Origin: an uncultured bacterium
GTDB lineage: Bacteria > Planctomycetota > UBA8108 > UBA1146
Direction of reading: 5' to 3'
Length of the DNA: 64,000 bases
Assembly: GCA_913056395.1 (NCBI GenBank)
Contig: CAJXMG010000014.1
Location: forward strand, 1-64,000
Positions 8,625 to 18,299 of the stretch are shown here, piece by piece. The number at the start of each line of letters is the position of its first letter. Positions within the stretch are counted from its first letter, which is position 1. The notes under the pieces were generated by a model. It worked only from the letters and a program-made list of their open reading frames with translations. It did not search any database and was not told where the DNA came from. The position numbers were made by a program, and so were the translations under genes.

Positions 8625-9917
8625 TTATTCGATCCATGGTTTCAACTCAGTTGCGGTTGCTGAGGAAATCCCTCCAAGGGCACTTTTCACGGTTTCAGCG
8701 GACTTTTGACGCCCCCGAATCGCTTCCCTCGAATGAGCCCTCTCGCGAACCCAATCTGCCAATTCCTTCGAATCTGCAACTTCATCCAACACTTCGAAAG
8801 GATTCAGCAGCGCCTTCATATCCCTGAAATTACCGATATGAGGCCCATGGCAGGTAAAACAACCGCACAAGACCGGCTCTAGAAAATTATGTCCACCACG
8901 GTCGACCAGACTGCCGCCGACGAACACCGCTTCCGCATAGGTGTAAGCTTCCATCAGCACACCGAGTTGGTCCACGATCAGCACTTCAGATTTCCCGGCC
9001 TTACCGGAGGCACTCCAATATTCAGCAGACCAGCCCAAATCTTCCACAGACTTGTGAATCTCATCACATCTCTCGATATGCCTTGGGGCGAGGACAAGGC
9101 GAGCACGGGGGTAATCACGGAGTATCTCCCGGTGCACTTCGAGTGCCATCGACTCTTCCCCTGGATGGGTGCAGCTCGCCATCCATACAAAACCATCTGC
9201 AGGATTGAATCTGCGCCCCTGTATGGAAAGGGACCCGAAGTCGTACTTCAGATTTCCTGTGACCTGAACCTTTTCCGCCGGGGTGCCAATCTGAATAAAC
9301 CGATCGGCATCTTCTTCACTTCTCGCCAAAACCAATTCAGGAATCTGAGCCATCCAACCCAGTACTGAATTCCAGGTTTTCCATTTATTCAACCCGGCAT
9401 CCGAGATTCTGCCATTGACCACTGTCACCGGAATTGAGTACGCCTTGCATGCAAGAAGCATTTGTGGCCAGTACTCAAGCTCTATAAGAATCAGAATCGA
9501 TGGCCGCATCTTCCTGATCATGGTGAACATGAAATGCCCCAGATCGATGGGCAGCAATCGCACTTCCACCTCAGGCAAAAGTTTCTTCGCCATCTCACGG
9601 GCTCCGGTGGTCATCGTTGTGAGGAGAAATTCCTTGCCCGGGTGCTGGGCCATCAATTCTGCCACCAATGGTCTCGCTGCGTGGACTTCGCCAACGCTGG
9701 CCGCATGAATCCAGATTCGGGGCCGTACCGGCAGGGAAATTTGCCAAAGACCGATTCTCTCCCTGAGGTCTCCAACACCCCGACCCTCGGCGAAAATCTT
9801 GTACAGAAGCCAGGGGGATACCAGAAGTAGCAGAGGCACCATCACAAACACATCCAGAAGAATCGAGCAGATCAGTAACCGGATGGAGAGTGTGCTGGTT
9901 GCGGATCGGTACATCAT
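8625..9917 (-). CDS. waaA: 3-deoxy-D-manno-octulosonic acid (Kdo) transferase
   Basis: 430 residues, close to the usual 420-430. WaaA/KdtA adds Kdo from CMP-Kdo to the lipid A precursor at the inner face of the cytoplasmic membrane. An N-terminal membrane anchor (about 12-40) precedes a GT-B fold with family signatures: WIHAASVGEVHAARPL near 68-84, LIELEYWPQML near 140-150, SEEDADRF, GNLKYDF near 220, and SLVDRGGHNFLEPVLCG near 335-350. It directly implies lipid A/LPS and so an outer membrane. Two ATG codons stand in tandem at the start. It lies 42 bases after secA on the same strand. Confidence 0.93.
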   Translation of the reverse strand: MMYRSATSTLSIRLLICSILLDVFVMVPLLLLVSPWLLYKIFAEGRGVGDLRERIGLWQISLPVRPRIWIHAASVGEVHAARPLVAELMAQHPGKEFLLTTMTTGAREMAKKLLPEVEVRLLPIDLGHFMFTMIRKMRPSILILIELEYWPQMLLACKAYSIPVTVVNGRISDAGLNKWKTWNSVLGWMAQIPELVLARSEEDADRFIQIGTPAEKVQVTGNLKYDFGSLSIQGRRFNPADGFVWMASCTHPGEESMALEVHREILRDYPRARLVLAPRHIERCDEIHKSVEDLGWSAEYWSASGKAGKSEVLIVDQLGVLMEAYTYAEAVFVGGSLVDRGGHNFLEPVLCGCFTCHGPHIGNFRDMKALLNPFEVLDEVADSKELADWVRERAHSREAIRGRQKSAETVKSALGGISSATATELKPWIE

Positions 9918-9959
9918 GGCCTTACCGGCGGTATTCCTCCGTGAAGCACTGGGGCAATG

Positions 9960-12572
9960 CTATTGTTTGCCGTGACACTTCTTGAATTTTTTGCCGCTGC
10001 CACAGGGACAGGGATCATTGCGACCCACTTTGGGTTGATCATTGCGGATCGTCTCGACGGTGGCAGTTTTCTGCGACCCCGAAACGCCCTGATCCATCGT
10101 CTGCGAATGGGAATCAAACTGCTGCTTGGCAGCATCGGCGGTGACGCCCTCCGAGCCCCCACTCCACGTGCTCGCAAGTTGCTCCTGTTGACGGGACTCA
10201 TCCACTTTTTCGATGCGGATTCTCGAGATCACCGCGGAGGTGTCCTCTTTAAACTGGTGCAACATACCCGTGAACATCCGGAATCCCTCACGCTTGTACT
10301 CAAGCTTGGGGTCCACCTGCGCATAACTGCGCATGCTCACACCCGTTCGTAACTGGTCCATGGCATGAAGGTGGTCTTTCCATTTTTCGTCGAGGGAGCG
10401 CAAAAGAATGTAATGAAGCAGGCGGTCGAAATCATCTCCGCCGGCACTCTCGCGCTTCTTTTCAACTTCCTGCTTCCAGCTCTCGCAGACCTTGTCCACC
10501 GCAGCTTCAGATTCGAGTTCACTGGGTTTGATCAAAACGCCATACTTTTGCTCGACATGCTCCGAGAGCATTTCTGCAATCGACTTGTCCGGATCCTCAA
10601 TATCGAGCAATCCGGCGTGGTACTCCTCCAAAACATCCTCGAATTGATCGCCGATCAACTCCTGAAGATTGTCAGAAACAAGGATGCGATCCCGGATCTG
10701 GTAGACCGCTTTCCGCTGACTGTCCATGACCTGATCGTATTCGAGGAGATTCTTTCGGATCTCAAAGTTTCTCGCCTCGACTTTTTTCTGGGCTTTCTCG
10801 ATCGATCGGGAAACCATCGGGTGCGAGATATCAACACCTTCATCCATGCCGAACCTCTTCAGCATGGCGGAGACACGATCACTGGCAAAGAGGCGCATCA
10901 AATCGTCTTCCAGAGAGAGGAAGAAGAGTGTTGCCCCAGGGTCTCCCTGGCGACCACAACGGCCACGCAACTGATTGTCAATGCGACGAGACTCGTGCCT
11001 CTCCGACCCGATCACCATCAGGCCGCCCGCTTCCTTGACACCATCTCCAAGAACGATGTCCGTTCCGCGACCAGCCATGTTCGTCGCAATCGTCACCCGG
11101 CCCATTTGTCCCGCTTCAGAGATGATCTCAGCTTCCCTTTCGTGGTGTTTTGCATTGAGCACATTGTGCTTGATACCACGACGGGTCAGAGCTGCAGAAA
11201 GTGCTTCCGAGTCCTCGATGGAAATCGTTCCCACGAGGAGGGGGCGACCACTCTGGTTTTCAGTGGCAATACGGTCGACCACCGCATTCCACTTTTCACG
11301 GGTGGTGCGGTAGACGATGTCGGACTGGTCGTCCCTGGCCACCGGCTTGTTGGTTGGAATCTCCACAACCTCAAGGCCATAGATCTCACGGAACTCTTCC
11401 GCCTCGGTGATCGCGGTTCCCGTCATTCCTGAAATCTTGTCGTAGAGCCGGAAGAAGTTCTGGAAGGTGATGGTTGCCAGCGTCTGGTTTTCGTCCTTGA
11501 TCTTGAGGCCTTCGCGGGCTTCCACCGCCTGATGCAAACCATCCGACCAGCGGCGGCCATCCATCAGTCTTCCGGTGAACTCGTCCACGATGACGACACT
11601 GCCCTCGTTGACGACATAATCCACATCCTTGCGATAAAGATGGTGCGCCTTGAGAGACTGCTCAATGTGATGGGGCCAATGCATATTCTCGAAAGAGTAA
11701 AAGGAATCGACTCCAACCAGCTTCTCAGCGGCTTCGATCCCCTCTTCAGTCAGGATGACCTGCTGCTCCTTCTCCTTGACCTCGAAGTGACGATCCCGCA
11801 CCAGCTTTCGCACGGCACGATCTGCGTTGTAGTAAATGTCGGTCGATTTCTCCGCCGGACCGGAAATAATCAGCGGCGTCCTGGCTTCATCGATCAGGAT
11901 CGAGTCCACCTCGTCAATGATGGCGAAGGCCCGGTGCTTTTGGCACTGATCCTCAGGGCGGGTTTTCATGTTGTCGCGCAGGTAGTCAAAGCCGAATTCA
12001 TTGTTGGTGCCGTAGGTGATGTCGCAGCCATATTGCTCAAGCCGCTCTTGACTCTGCATGTTCGACTGGATCGCTCCAACCGTCATCCCAAGAGCCTCGA
12101 ATACCGGGCGCATCCAATCTGCGTCACGCTTCGCAAGGTAGTCGTTGACCGTGACGACGTGGACACCTTTGCCTGGCAGGGCGTTCAGGTAAGCCGGAAG
12201 GGTCGCGACGAGGGTCTTGCCCTCTCCGGTTCTCATTTCGGCGATTCCACCGTGATTGAGAACGATTCCGCCGATCAGCTGCACATCGTAGTGACGCATG
12301 GCGACACCGGTGCCGGTCTTCAGATTGCGACGGGATGATTCGCGGACAGCGGCGTATGCTTCCGGCAAAAGATCATCGAGGGCTTCCCCCGCTTCAAGGC
12401 GGGAACGAAAGTCAGCGGTCAGCCCACGCAGTTGGTCGTCACCGAGAGCTTCAAACTGTGGTTCAAGCTCGTTGATCCTGGCGACCAAAGGCATCAGATC
12501 CTTGATGATCTTTTCATTGCGAGAGGGCACGAACTTGCCAACGATGCCCTTGATGCTGTCGAAGAGACCCAT
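9960..12572 (-). CDS. secA: Preprotein translocase ATPase SecA
   Basis: 870 residues, typical length. This is the motor ATPase that drives secreted proteins through SecYEG. Visible motifs: MRTGEGKT (Walker A, about 101-108), [29 protein letters not shown], a [19 protein letters not shown] helicase block (about 205-225), NMAGRGTDI near 500, and RQGDPG. The C-terminal zinc finger [14 protein letters not shown] (SecB and phospholipid contact) is intact. The ATG follows a GGAGGG-type ribosome site. It sits between pyrD and waaA on the minus strand, with short gaps that suggest one transcript. The many exported proteins in this window would depend on it. Confidence 0.98.
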   Translation of the reverse strand: MGLFDSIKGIVGKFVPSRNEKIIKDLMPLVARINELEPQFEALGDDQLRGLTADFRSRLEAGEALDDLLPEAYAAVRESSRRNLKTGTGVAMRHYDVQLIGGIVLNHGGIAEMRTGEGKTLVATLPAYLNALPGKGVHVVTVNDYLAKRDADWMRPVFEALGMTVGAIQSNMQSQERLEQYGCDITYGTNNEFGFDYLRDNMKTRPEDQCQKHRAFAIIDEVDSILIDEARTPLIISGPAEKSTDIYYNADRAVRKLVRDRHFEVKEKEQQVILTEEGIEAAEKLVGVDSFYSFENMHWPHHIEQSLKAHHLYRKDVDYVVNEGSVVIVDEFTGRLMDGRRWSDGLHQAVEAREGLKIKDENQTLATITFQNFFRLYDKISGMTGTAITEAEEFREIYGLEVVEIPTNKPVARDDQSDIVYRTTREKWNAVVDRIATENQSGRPLLVGTISIEDSEALSAALTRRGIKHNVLNAKHHEREAEIISEAGQMGRVTIATNMAGRGTDIVLGDGVKEAGGLMVIGSERHESRRIDNQLRGRCGRQGDPGATLFFLSLEDDLMRLFASDRVSAMLKRFGMDEGVDISHPMVSRSIEKAQKKVEARNFEIRKNLLEYDQVMDSQRKAVYQIRDRILVSDNLQELIGDQFEDVLEEYHAGLLDIEDPDKSIAEMLSEHVEQKYGVLIKPSELESEAAVDKVCESWKQEVEKKRESAGGDDFDRLLHYILLRSLDEKWKDHLHAMDQLRTGVSMRSYAQVDPKLEYKREGFRMFTGMLHQFKEDTSAVISRIRIEKVDESRQQEQLASTWSGGSEGVTADAAKQQFDSHSQTMDQGVSGSQKTATVETIRNDQPKVGRNDPCPCGSGKKFKKCHGKQ

Positions 12573-12611
12573 TTTTCAGCCCTCCTGACAGTGGCTACCT
12601 GATCCCGATCA

Positions 12612-13595
12612 CTAGCGTACTGGACGGGAACTTTCCGGCAACCGATCTGGAGCACTCCCGAAGGAACCGCGAAGGCTTTCAAGGCTTGAATACCCCTCCT
12701 GAGCCAGCAATTCGCGCAACTCGCTCAGAATCGAGATGAGACAGGTGGGCTCCCGATAAAGGTGTGTTCCCACCTGAACCATGGAAGCTCCTACGCTGAC
12801 GAACTCCAGAATGTGTTCCGCATTGGAAATTCCGCCGATGGCACAGACGGGAATGTCCACAGCCTGGGCTGCTTCCCAAACCATCCTCAAGGCGACCGGG
12901 CGAATGGCGGGGCCGGAGAGGCCTCCGGTCTCGGTACCGATCCGGGATTTGCCCTTGCGCCAGTCGACCGCCATAGCGCGAATCGTATTGATCATTGAAA
13001 CCGCGTCTGCCCCCGCTTGCTGGGCGGCCACGGCATGCTCGGCGATGTCGGTCACATTGGGAGTCAGTTTTGCCATGATCACACCGCCGGTCTTTTCACG
13101 GACCGCACTGATCAGGGCACCTGTTGCGTCGGGGTCGAGACCGAATCGCAACCCCTCCTTGACGTTGGGACAGGACACATTGAGCTCGTACCCGAGGACG
13201 AGATCACGGCCCTCAAGGGTTTCCACAACCTTGCAGTAATCCTCGATGGTTTTACCCACCACATTGACGAGGATAGGAACGCCGTAACGTTGCAACCTGG
13301 GCAGATAGTCACTGACAAACAAATCGAGACCGGGATTCTGCAAACCGATGGAATTGAGAAGGCCTGCCGGAGTCTCGATGGCCCTAGGCGGCGGGTTGCC
13401 CGGCCGTTGCTCAACTGAAATCGATTTGGGAACGATGGCGCTAAAGGTGCCAGGGGGAAGGAATGGCTCGAACTCTTCGCCATATCCAAAGGTCCCCGAA
13501 GCGGGAAGAACCGGGTGAGTCAGGGTGAGATGTCCAGAAGGAGCGGCAATCTTCACCGAAAGATCAACGGCAGAAGGATCCACTGCTTCGTTCAT
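12612..13595 (-). CDS. pyrD: Dihydroorotate dehydrogenase, class 1B catalytic subunit
   Basis: 327 residues. It oxidises dihydroorotate to orotate in pyrimidine synthesis. The FMN-binding TIM barrel shows PVLPASGTFGYGEEF (about 28-42), SIGLQNPG, and the active-site loop NVSCPNVKEG (about 140-150), where Cys is the catalytic base that marks class 1 enzymes. A further block, GGLSGPAIRPVALRMVWEA, is typical of class 1B, which normally pairs with the Fe-S subunit PyrK; no pyrK is next to it. The segment CAIGGISNAEHILEF binds the FMN phosphate. It lies 17 bases after the DksA-like gene and 39 bases before secA on the same strand, so it is probably in one operon with both. Confidence 0.95.
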   Translation of the reverse strand: MNEAVDPSAVDLSVKIAAPSGHLTLTHPVLPASGTFGYGEEFEPFLPPGTFSAIVPKSISVEQRPGNPPPRAIETPAGLLNSIGLQNPGLDLFVSDYLPRLQRYGVPILVNVVGKTIEDYCKVVETLEGRDLVLGYELNVSCPNVKEGLRFGLDPDATGALISAVREKTGGVIMAKLTPNVTDIAEHAVAAQQAGADAVSMINTIRAMAVDWRKGKSRIGTETGGLSGPAIRPVALRMVWEAAQAVDIPVCAIGGISNAEHILEFVSVGASMVQVGTHLYREPTCLISILSELRELLAQEGYSSLESLRGSFGSAPDRLPESSRPVR

Positions 13596-13612
13596 CCGGC
13601 TCCCTCCAGAGT

Positions 13613-13963
13613 TCAGGATCTTTCCCGGCGAGCCTGTGCTTCAACGCAAAGGCGGGTCCACGGAATCGCCTGCAATCTGGCTTCAGGAATCAGGTCTCCG
13701 GTGTCCTCGCAGATACCATAGGAACCGTCGTCGATACGCTGCAAAGCCTCGTCGATTTCCTGGACCAGGTTCGTCTCACTCTGCATGGCGGACAGGGTCA
13801 ACTCGATCTCAAAGTTTTCGGAACTGAGATCACCCTCATCACCACTGGATCCGCGACCTTCCCCATCGAGGGAGCTCATGTTTCCGGTGACGACATTTCG
13901 GTGTTGCAACAGAACCTTCTTGAATCCTTCAAGTTCGCGCTTGGTGTATTTTTTCTTGGCCAT
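13613..13963 (-). CDS. DksA/TraR-family protein lacking two zinc-finger cysteines
   Basis: 116 residues. The coiled-coil N-terminal region (ELEGFKKVLLQHRN to LVQEIDEALQRIDDGSYG) followed by the globular C-terminal finger fits the DksA/TraR family, whose members enter the RNA polymerase secondary channel and alter initiation, often with ppGpp. The four-Cys finger is reduced: CEDT (C85, T88) and CVEA (C106, A109) instead of two CxxC. The 21-residue spacing of the remaining Cys is kept. As I recall, the zinc-independent DksA2 of Pseudomonas aeruginosa has the same CxxT/CxxA pattern. The tip of the coiled coil lacks the usual DxxDxA and instead carries acidic, Gly-rich sequence, so activity on RNA polymerase is uncertain. 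Confidence 0.8.
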   Translation of the reverse strand: MAKKKYTKRELEGFKKVLLQHRNVVTGNMSSLDGEGRGSSGDEGDLSSENFEIELTLSAMQSETNLVQEIDEALQRIDDGSYGICEDTGDLIPEARLQAIPWTRLCVEAQARRERS

Positions 13964-14350
13964 GCTGTTACTCCCGGAAAACTGCCTTCGGTCTGCTGAC
14001 GTCAGGGCAGAATCACTTCCTTTAAACGCTGATTCCGCAAAAGGTCGATTAAAACTGATCCACTTCTCTGCCAGGATCCTTCGGAAAGCTCCTCGATTCA
14101 GGAACTCGACCCTGAATCAGGATCAGGAGAGTTTGCCCTCCACCATGGGACGACTCCATCACACTCCCGATAAATTTCCCCGGATTCTGAAAATCTCAAA
14201 AGCCGTGAAAACCGGCTGACAGCGGTCAGAATCGGCAAAATTGGTCAAAATCGCCTGTTTCCGCTATTCTGAACAGGGTGAAACCCCAAGAGAGCCTGCA
14301 ATCCCCTGATCACGCCATCCCCACGGGATGCCTGAAAGCGGCCTGATTCT
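13964..14350. other. Divergent intergenic region, DksA-like and xerD
   Basis: About 390 bases between two divergent genes. It should contain promoters for both. On the plus strand a weak sigma-70-like pair is visible (14241-14270). I see no terminator, repeat or conserved RNA motif. The short open frame across 13785-14219 on the plus strand mostly overlaps the DksA-like gene and looks like a shadow. Confidence 0.5.
14241..14270 (+). promoter_or_regulatory. Possible sigma-70 promoter of xerD
   Basis: TTGGTC (-35) and TATTCT (-10) separated by 18 bases lie 80 bases before the xerD ATG. Each hexamer matches four of six consensus bases. This is a prediction by eye. Confidence 0.35.
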
Positions 14351-15292
14351 ATGAAGCGTCAACCGACCCCGCAACCGATCAAGAATGGTGAAACAGGGGA
14401 GATCCCCCCCTCCGTCACCTTCTGGCTCGATCACTTGCGCATCGAGCGGGGCCTCGCGGAGAACACCCTCAGCGCCTACCGCCGTGATTTGGTCGATCTT
14501 GCCCGTCATTGCCAGGCAAACGATCTCAGTTTCCCGGAGAAGGTGACCCGGAAAGACCTGCAAGACTATCTGAAAACCCTGACTGAACAGGGGATCAGTG
14601 CTCACAGCCGCCAGAGAAAACTCGTCGCCCTGCGCGGATTCTTCAAATTTCTGGTGCGCGAGAACCGCATCGGGGAAAACCCCACCGACCTGATCCTGCT
14701 GCCACGCAAGGATCGCAGACTCCCCCACACACTCAGCCTCGAAGAGGTCGAAGCCATCATCGAAGCAGCCGGAGATCCAGAGAGGAGCGGCAAAACCCCA
14801 CTCCGGGATCGGGCCGTGGTGGAGCTCCTCTACAGCACCGGCATGCGTGTCTCGGAGTTGTGTGGTCTGCGTCCAAGAGACCTGTTCCTGGGTGAAGGAT
14901 TCCTGCGTTGCCTCGGCAAAGGCTCCAAAGAACGCATCGTTCCCGTGGGTGACCGCGCCACTTTGGCCCTGCAAAAATATCAGGACAAGGAACGGCCGAT
15001 GGTTCCCGCAGGGGATGACCGGGTCTTCCTCTCCGTCCGGGGATTGCCCCTGAACCGTAGATCCGTCTATGAGATTCTTCGAAGGAGTGCCCTCCACGCG
15101 GGGATTGGTCACCGGGTCCATCCACACATGCTGCGTCACTCTTACGCCACACATTTGTTGGCCAATGATGCAGAACTGTTTGCGATTCAGGAATTGCTGG
15201 GACACTCCAGTGTCAGTTCGACAGAGATCTACACCCATGTCGAACGCAAGAAACTGCTCGACACCCACGGAAAATTTCATCCGCGCCCCTGA
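14351..15292 (+). CDS. xerD: Tyrosine recombinase, XerC/XerD type
   Basis: 313 residues. These recombinases resolve chromosome dimers at dif. The N-terminal SAM-like DNA-binding domain (about 22-110, with LAENTLSAYRRDL) is followed by the catalytic domain with the complete set of active residues: Arg in STGMRVSELCGL, Lys in GKGSKERIVP, His-x-x-Arg in HMLRHSYATH, His in LLGHSSVSST, and the Tyr nucleophile in EIYTHV. The tail THVERKKLLDTHGKFHPR resembles XerD more than XerC. No cargo genes, integrase-type att repeats or mobile functions flank it, so a housekeeping role is more likely than an integrase. The XerC/XerD choice is uncertain. Confidence 0.85.
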   Translation: MKRQPTPQPIKNGETGEIPPSVTFWLDHLRIERGLAENTLSAYRRDLVDLARHCQANDLSFPEKVTRKDLQDYLKTLTEQGISAHSRQRKLVALRGFFKFLVRENRIGENPTDLILLPRKDRRLPHTLSLEEVEAIIEAAGDPERSGKTPLRDRAVVELLYSTGMRVSELCGLRPRDLFLGEGFLRCLGKGSKERIVPVGDRATLALQKYQDKERPMVPAGDDRVFLSVRGLPLNRRSVYEILRRSALHAGIGHRVHPHMLRHSYATHLLANDAELFAIQELLGHSSVSSTEIYTHVERKKLLDTHGKFHPRP

Positions 15293-15312
15293 AGACATCT
15301 TCTGTCAGGCTG

Positions 15313-16029
15313 TCAGCTTCGGGTTGAGCGCAAACAGCGCAGGGCGGTCTTGCCGACGACGATCAGGTCCCCTGCTCTCAACGTCGCCTGTTGAACCGCA
15401 CGCCCCTCCAAGTGGGTTCCATTGAGGGATCCCAGATCCGTCAACACCGCCTCATCGTCGATCACCTCAATACGGCAGTGTCGACGACTGGCGAGTGGAT
15501 CACGGATGGCGAGGTCGTTGTCCGGGGTTCTGCCGATGGTGTAGCCCGGCCCCACTTCGATTTCGATCTTCTCGTTAGCTCCCAGAACCTTGCCACGCTC
15601 CAACTCGATGCTGAGAACCGCCTCGGTACCACGAGCAGCGCTGGCACGAGCGAGAGTCTCCCCCTTTTGCCCGGATACCACCGTGAAATGCAATTCATGC
15701 TCACCGATACGGAAGATTTCACCGCCACCCAGAATCCTGTGGGTCGTCGGGATATCGTTCACATGGACCTGATCCCCGGTGAGGTCATAAATCTCCCAGG
15801 TTTCCCCCGTCCACTTGAGTCCGGCATGACGAGCTTTCACTCCGCTCCCCGACAAGGGAACCTCAACCTCCGGCGCAGATCCGATCACGGCGACCGCAGA
15901 TGGGATGGAAAAACAGGTACCGACCAGCGGCCCCTGAATCGCCGTAAGTTGTGCTTTTTGGGGAATGGAAGTTTCGTTGCCAGAAGGAGCATTGCCGTCG
16001 CTCAAGGGGACCTCCCGATTCTCATTCAC
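15313..16029 (-). CDS. Protein with two FHA domains
   Basis: 238 residues, cytosolic. The C-terminal FHA domain (about 145-235) is canonical: TIGRTPDNDLAIRD, SRRHCRIEV, and GSLNGTHLEG carry the Arg, Ser, His and Asn that contact phosphothreonine. The N-terminal half (about 25-120) has the FHA outline (VIGSAPEVEVPL, KARHAGLKW, VHVNDIPT, GGGEIFRIGEHEL) but lacks a clear SxxH, so it is probably degenerate. FHA proteins read Ser/Thr phosphorylation, yet no Ser/Thr kinase or phosphatase gene is in the window. It is convergent with xerD, separated by only 20 bases, and lies downstream of a dockerin-like gene on the same strand. Confidence 0.85.
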   Translation of the reverse strand: MNENREVPLSDGNAPSGNETSIPQKAQLTAIQGPLVGTCFSIPSAVAVIGSAPEVEVPLSGSGVKARHAGLKWTGETWEIYDLTGDQVHVNDIPTTHRILGGGEIFRIGEHELHFTVVSGQKGETLARASAARGTEAVLSIELERGKVLGANEKIEIEVGPGYTIGRTPDNDLAIRDPLASRRHCRIEVIDDEAVLTDLGSLNGTHLEGRAVQQATLRAGDLIVVGKTALRCLRSTRS

Positions 16030-16073
16030 TGAATAAGAATACGATGAATCGGGATTTCTGGCCGATCGTGAAC

Positions 16074-17360
16074 TTAGCGCTCGCAGGTCAGATCATCAGG
16101 GGTCGGATCCGGGCCCGGCTCAGGGAAGGGAGCCGCCGGGGGCGGTCCAAAGGTGTAGAGATAATTCACCAGTTGAACACCGTCTGCGAGATCGATGACC
16201 CCATTGTCATTGACGTCGAGGGCTTTGTAACAAGTGGGATCGGGGCACTCGGGACAAGCTCCGGTCATGAAAACCAGATTGTTGATCACGTCGGACAGAT
16301 CGAGGTAGAGATCCCCGTCCGCATCTCCTCTGAGGAAGATATTCTGAACCGCCACCTCGATGACCGTATCGATGGTCAGGGGCTGCACCGATTGATTGCC
16401 AATCACGAAGACGTTGTCGACCACAGGGGTCCCTGGTGAAGGTGCAAAGCCAATCGTGGTCTCCACTGATTCGAAGACATCGGGCTGAACATCAAAATAG
16501 AAGCGCGCCACTTCCAGCTCGATACCGGTCGACGGAATCACCTGCCCCGCGTAGGGCGGAAGAATATCGAGGAGAACTCCGAGTACCGCATTGCCCTGGT
16601 CGTCATTGGAAAATTCCTCGACGAACTCTGCACCTGCAGTTTCAGTGATAGTCCCGGTGATTTCGACGTGGGAGAACTCCCAGACGAGGGGATCGTAGAC
16701 CAGAGAAATCGAGAAACCCTGCAAGTCTTCCGAGTTGAAGGCGTGAATCTTGATTTCGTGATCGACTTCCCCAAGAGCGGCCTGCCCCGTGGTGGATTCA
16801 GCGATCAGGACATTTTGTTCGATCACACTGAGGAATCCGTTTTGAAGATCGGTCGCTACCGGGGCCCCCTCCACAAGAATCGTGCTTTGCAGATTGGCAG
16901 TACCCACTTCCCCGGTGAGACTCAACAACTCCTGATTGGACGGGATCAGCCACTGATCTGCATCGAAGAGAACGGAGACGAGGTGGGTTTCCTGAGTCGC
17001 AGGAAGAGCTCCGTCAAAGGGTGCGGATCCATCCAGAATGGCGATCAAACCCGCTTCTCCTTCAGTCTCCTCCACAAACGAATCCAGAAACTCGACGCTG
17101 ACCGCGTCCAGAATGCCGCTGTTTTCATCGAATCCCTGCAACTGAATGCGATCCGGATCCACTTGCAAAGCAACCTGAAAGCCGCTGATGGGCTCAGAGG
17201 AGAGACCCAGAATGGCGGCGGAAACGTTCCCCTGTCCGGGATAGACCGTGACGTCCTGGATGCGCAAGGATGCGCTCTGGGCTTCAAGAGTTGAAGTGCC
17301 CTGAATCACCATCCACAACGGCAGTGTGAATTTTACCCAGTTCCATATTCTGTTGAGCAT
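16074..17360 (-). CDS. Secreted cohesin-like/dockerin-like protein
   Basis: 428 residues. It has a signal peptide (MLNRIWNWVKFTLPLWMVIQG, cleavage near LEAQ), two cohesin-like repeats (about 25-180 and 185-345) carrying the family motifs LIAILDGSAPFDGALPA and LGVLLDILPPYAGQVIPS, and a dockerin-like pair (RGDADGDLYLDLSDVINNL; DVNDNGVIDLADGVQLVNYLY) with a GPPPAAPFP tail. It clearly belongs to the same family as the 1-4991 cluster but stands alone on the other strand, 11 kb away. I chose the ATG at 17360, which has AGGAAGAGGAA just upstream; an in-frame start 17 codons earlier would spoil the signal peptide. Confidence 0.8.
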   Translation of the reverse strand: MLNRIWNWVKFTLPLWMVIQGTSTLEAQSASLRIQDVTVYPGQGNVSAAILGLSSEPISGFQVALQVDPDRIQLQGFDENSGILDAVSVEFLDSFVEETEGEAGLIAILDGSAPFDGALPATQETHLVSVLFDADQWLIPSNQELLSLTGEVGTANLQSTILVEGAPVATDLQNGFLSVIEQNVLIAESTTGQAALGEVDHEIKIHAFNSEDLQGFSISLVYDPLVWEFSHVEITGTITETAGAEFVEEFSNDDQGNAVLGVLLDILPPYAGQVIPSTGIELEVARFYFDVQPDVFESVETTIGFAPSPGTPVVDNVFVIGNQSVQPLTIDTVIEVAVQNIFLRGDADGDLYLDLSDVINNLVFMTGACPECPDPTCYKALDVNDNGVIDLADGVQLVNYLYTFGPPPAAPFPEPGPDPTPDDLTCER

Positions 17361-17771
17361 GGGCAGGTTCCTCTTCCTGGGGAGTGGGATCACCGAAAGC
17401 GGTTTTCCCAATCTGAAAACTACCCCGATTATAGTGACGAACCTGACTTACAAATTTTTTTTGTCAGTATTAACGGGCATAACAGTTGCCTTTTTTCGGA
17501 AAGGCCTCCGCGCCAGCCCTGAAGCGGCTTCTGGCCTGTTATCGCCGCACACCTGAAAAATTTCCGAGGGTGCCGAGACTGTGAACTTCGGCAATCTTTA
17601 CCGATTCGAAAACAGAGCGGCGAAGACAAATCCTGATGAAGGATAGATAGAGGATAGATACCAGAGAGAAGTGTTCGGAGGATCATCGTCGCGACGACGG
17701 AGAAGTACAGGGAGATGTCAACGGAGATGCCATCATTGAGAGTGACAGCAGCGGAGATCTGAATATCAGAA

Positions 17772-17808
17772 AGAAAAGAAAAAGGGAGGGCCTGGCCGCC
17801 CACTCTCC
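17772..17808 (-). terminator. Weak minus-strand terminator-like hairpin
   Basis: Read on the minus strand, GGGC/GCCC plus GGA/TCC with a bulge is followed by CTCCCTTTTTCTTTTCTTTC. The stem is short and no gene ends here, so it may end an unannotated minus-strand transcript or be chance. Confidence 0.3.
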
Positions 17809-18251
17809 ACAGAATCATGTCCGGGATTGCAGATGCCAGAACCCTCCCTGAGTGCTGTTCAGCCGGAGCTCCGAAAGGAAGCCGGGAAGGGGTAAAGGCG
17901 AAAAAATCTGTCGCAGACGAGCCCGCCCGGTGTCTCGCAACAGCCGCCCCAAAAAACCCAACAACAACCCGGATTCCGGGATCAGTGCCCCGGTGAACAG
18001 GTCAATTCAAAAGGGTGGGAGGCCGCCGGTTCCGAGCTCAGCCCGCCTAGAATGGCCGGATGACCGGAGACTCTCCCCTCGATCGACACTCCGCATGTCT
18101 CGAAGGCGGCAGCATGTGCCGCTACTCCCTGTGGAGATCCTTCGATGACATGGCAAGGTCTGTGCCAATCTGAAAAAAGTGGGAAGTGCACTTCTGCGGC
18201 CATAAACGGACGAGAGAAAGGGACAGCCCGGGGAGGAGCGATTCAATCTGC

Positions 18252-18299
18252 AGCAAAAGCATTGCCCCATTTTCACGCAACAGCCTCAAAATGGAGCAA
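18252..18299 (-). terminator. Terminator-like hairpin after the response regulator gene
   Basis: On the minus strand TTGCTCCATTTT pairs with AAAATGGGGCAA over 12 positions (one G-T wobble) around a 14-base loop. TGCTTTTGC follows, a modest T-run. It starts 13 bases after the stop of the response regulator gene. Confidence 0.6.

Noticed and set aside
10365-11432. Long plus-strand frame antisense to secA
   Set aside because: It lies wholly inside secA, has no ribosome site and no recognisable domain; long antisense frames are expected in G+C-rich genes. Similar frames opposite purH, the HEAT-repeat gene and alaS were rejected for the same reason.
14351-15292. Integrase of a mobile element
   Set aside because: The protein is XerD-like in its C-terminus, and no tRNA, att repeat, cargo or phage gene adjoins it.
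17651-17760. Plus-strand fragment GDVNGDAIIESDSSGDLNI resembling a dockerin half
   Set aside because: It lacks a start, is bounded by stops, and the second loop and Pro-rich tail are absent. The GAT-rich composition explains the resemblance.
17840-17910. Possible SRP RNA (stretch with CCGAAAGGAAGCCGGG)
   Set aside because: It recalls the GGAAGGAAGCAGC core of bacterial SRP RNA, but the paired strand with GUCAGG and the closing helix are missing.
17850-18010. Minus-strand frame with a PEP-CTERM-like end (IPESGLLLGFLGRLLRD)
   Set aside because: A stop codon lies just upstream, there is no start or ribosome site, and the hydrophobic stretch is too short.
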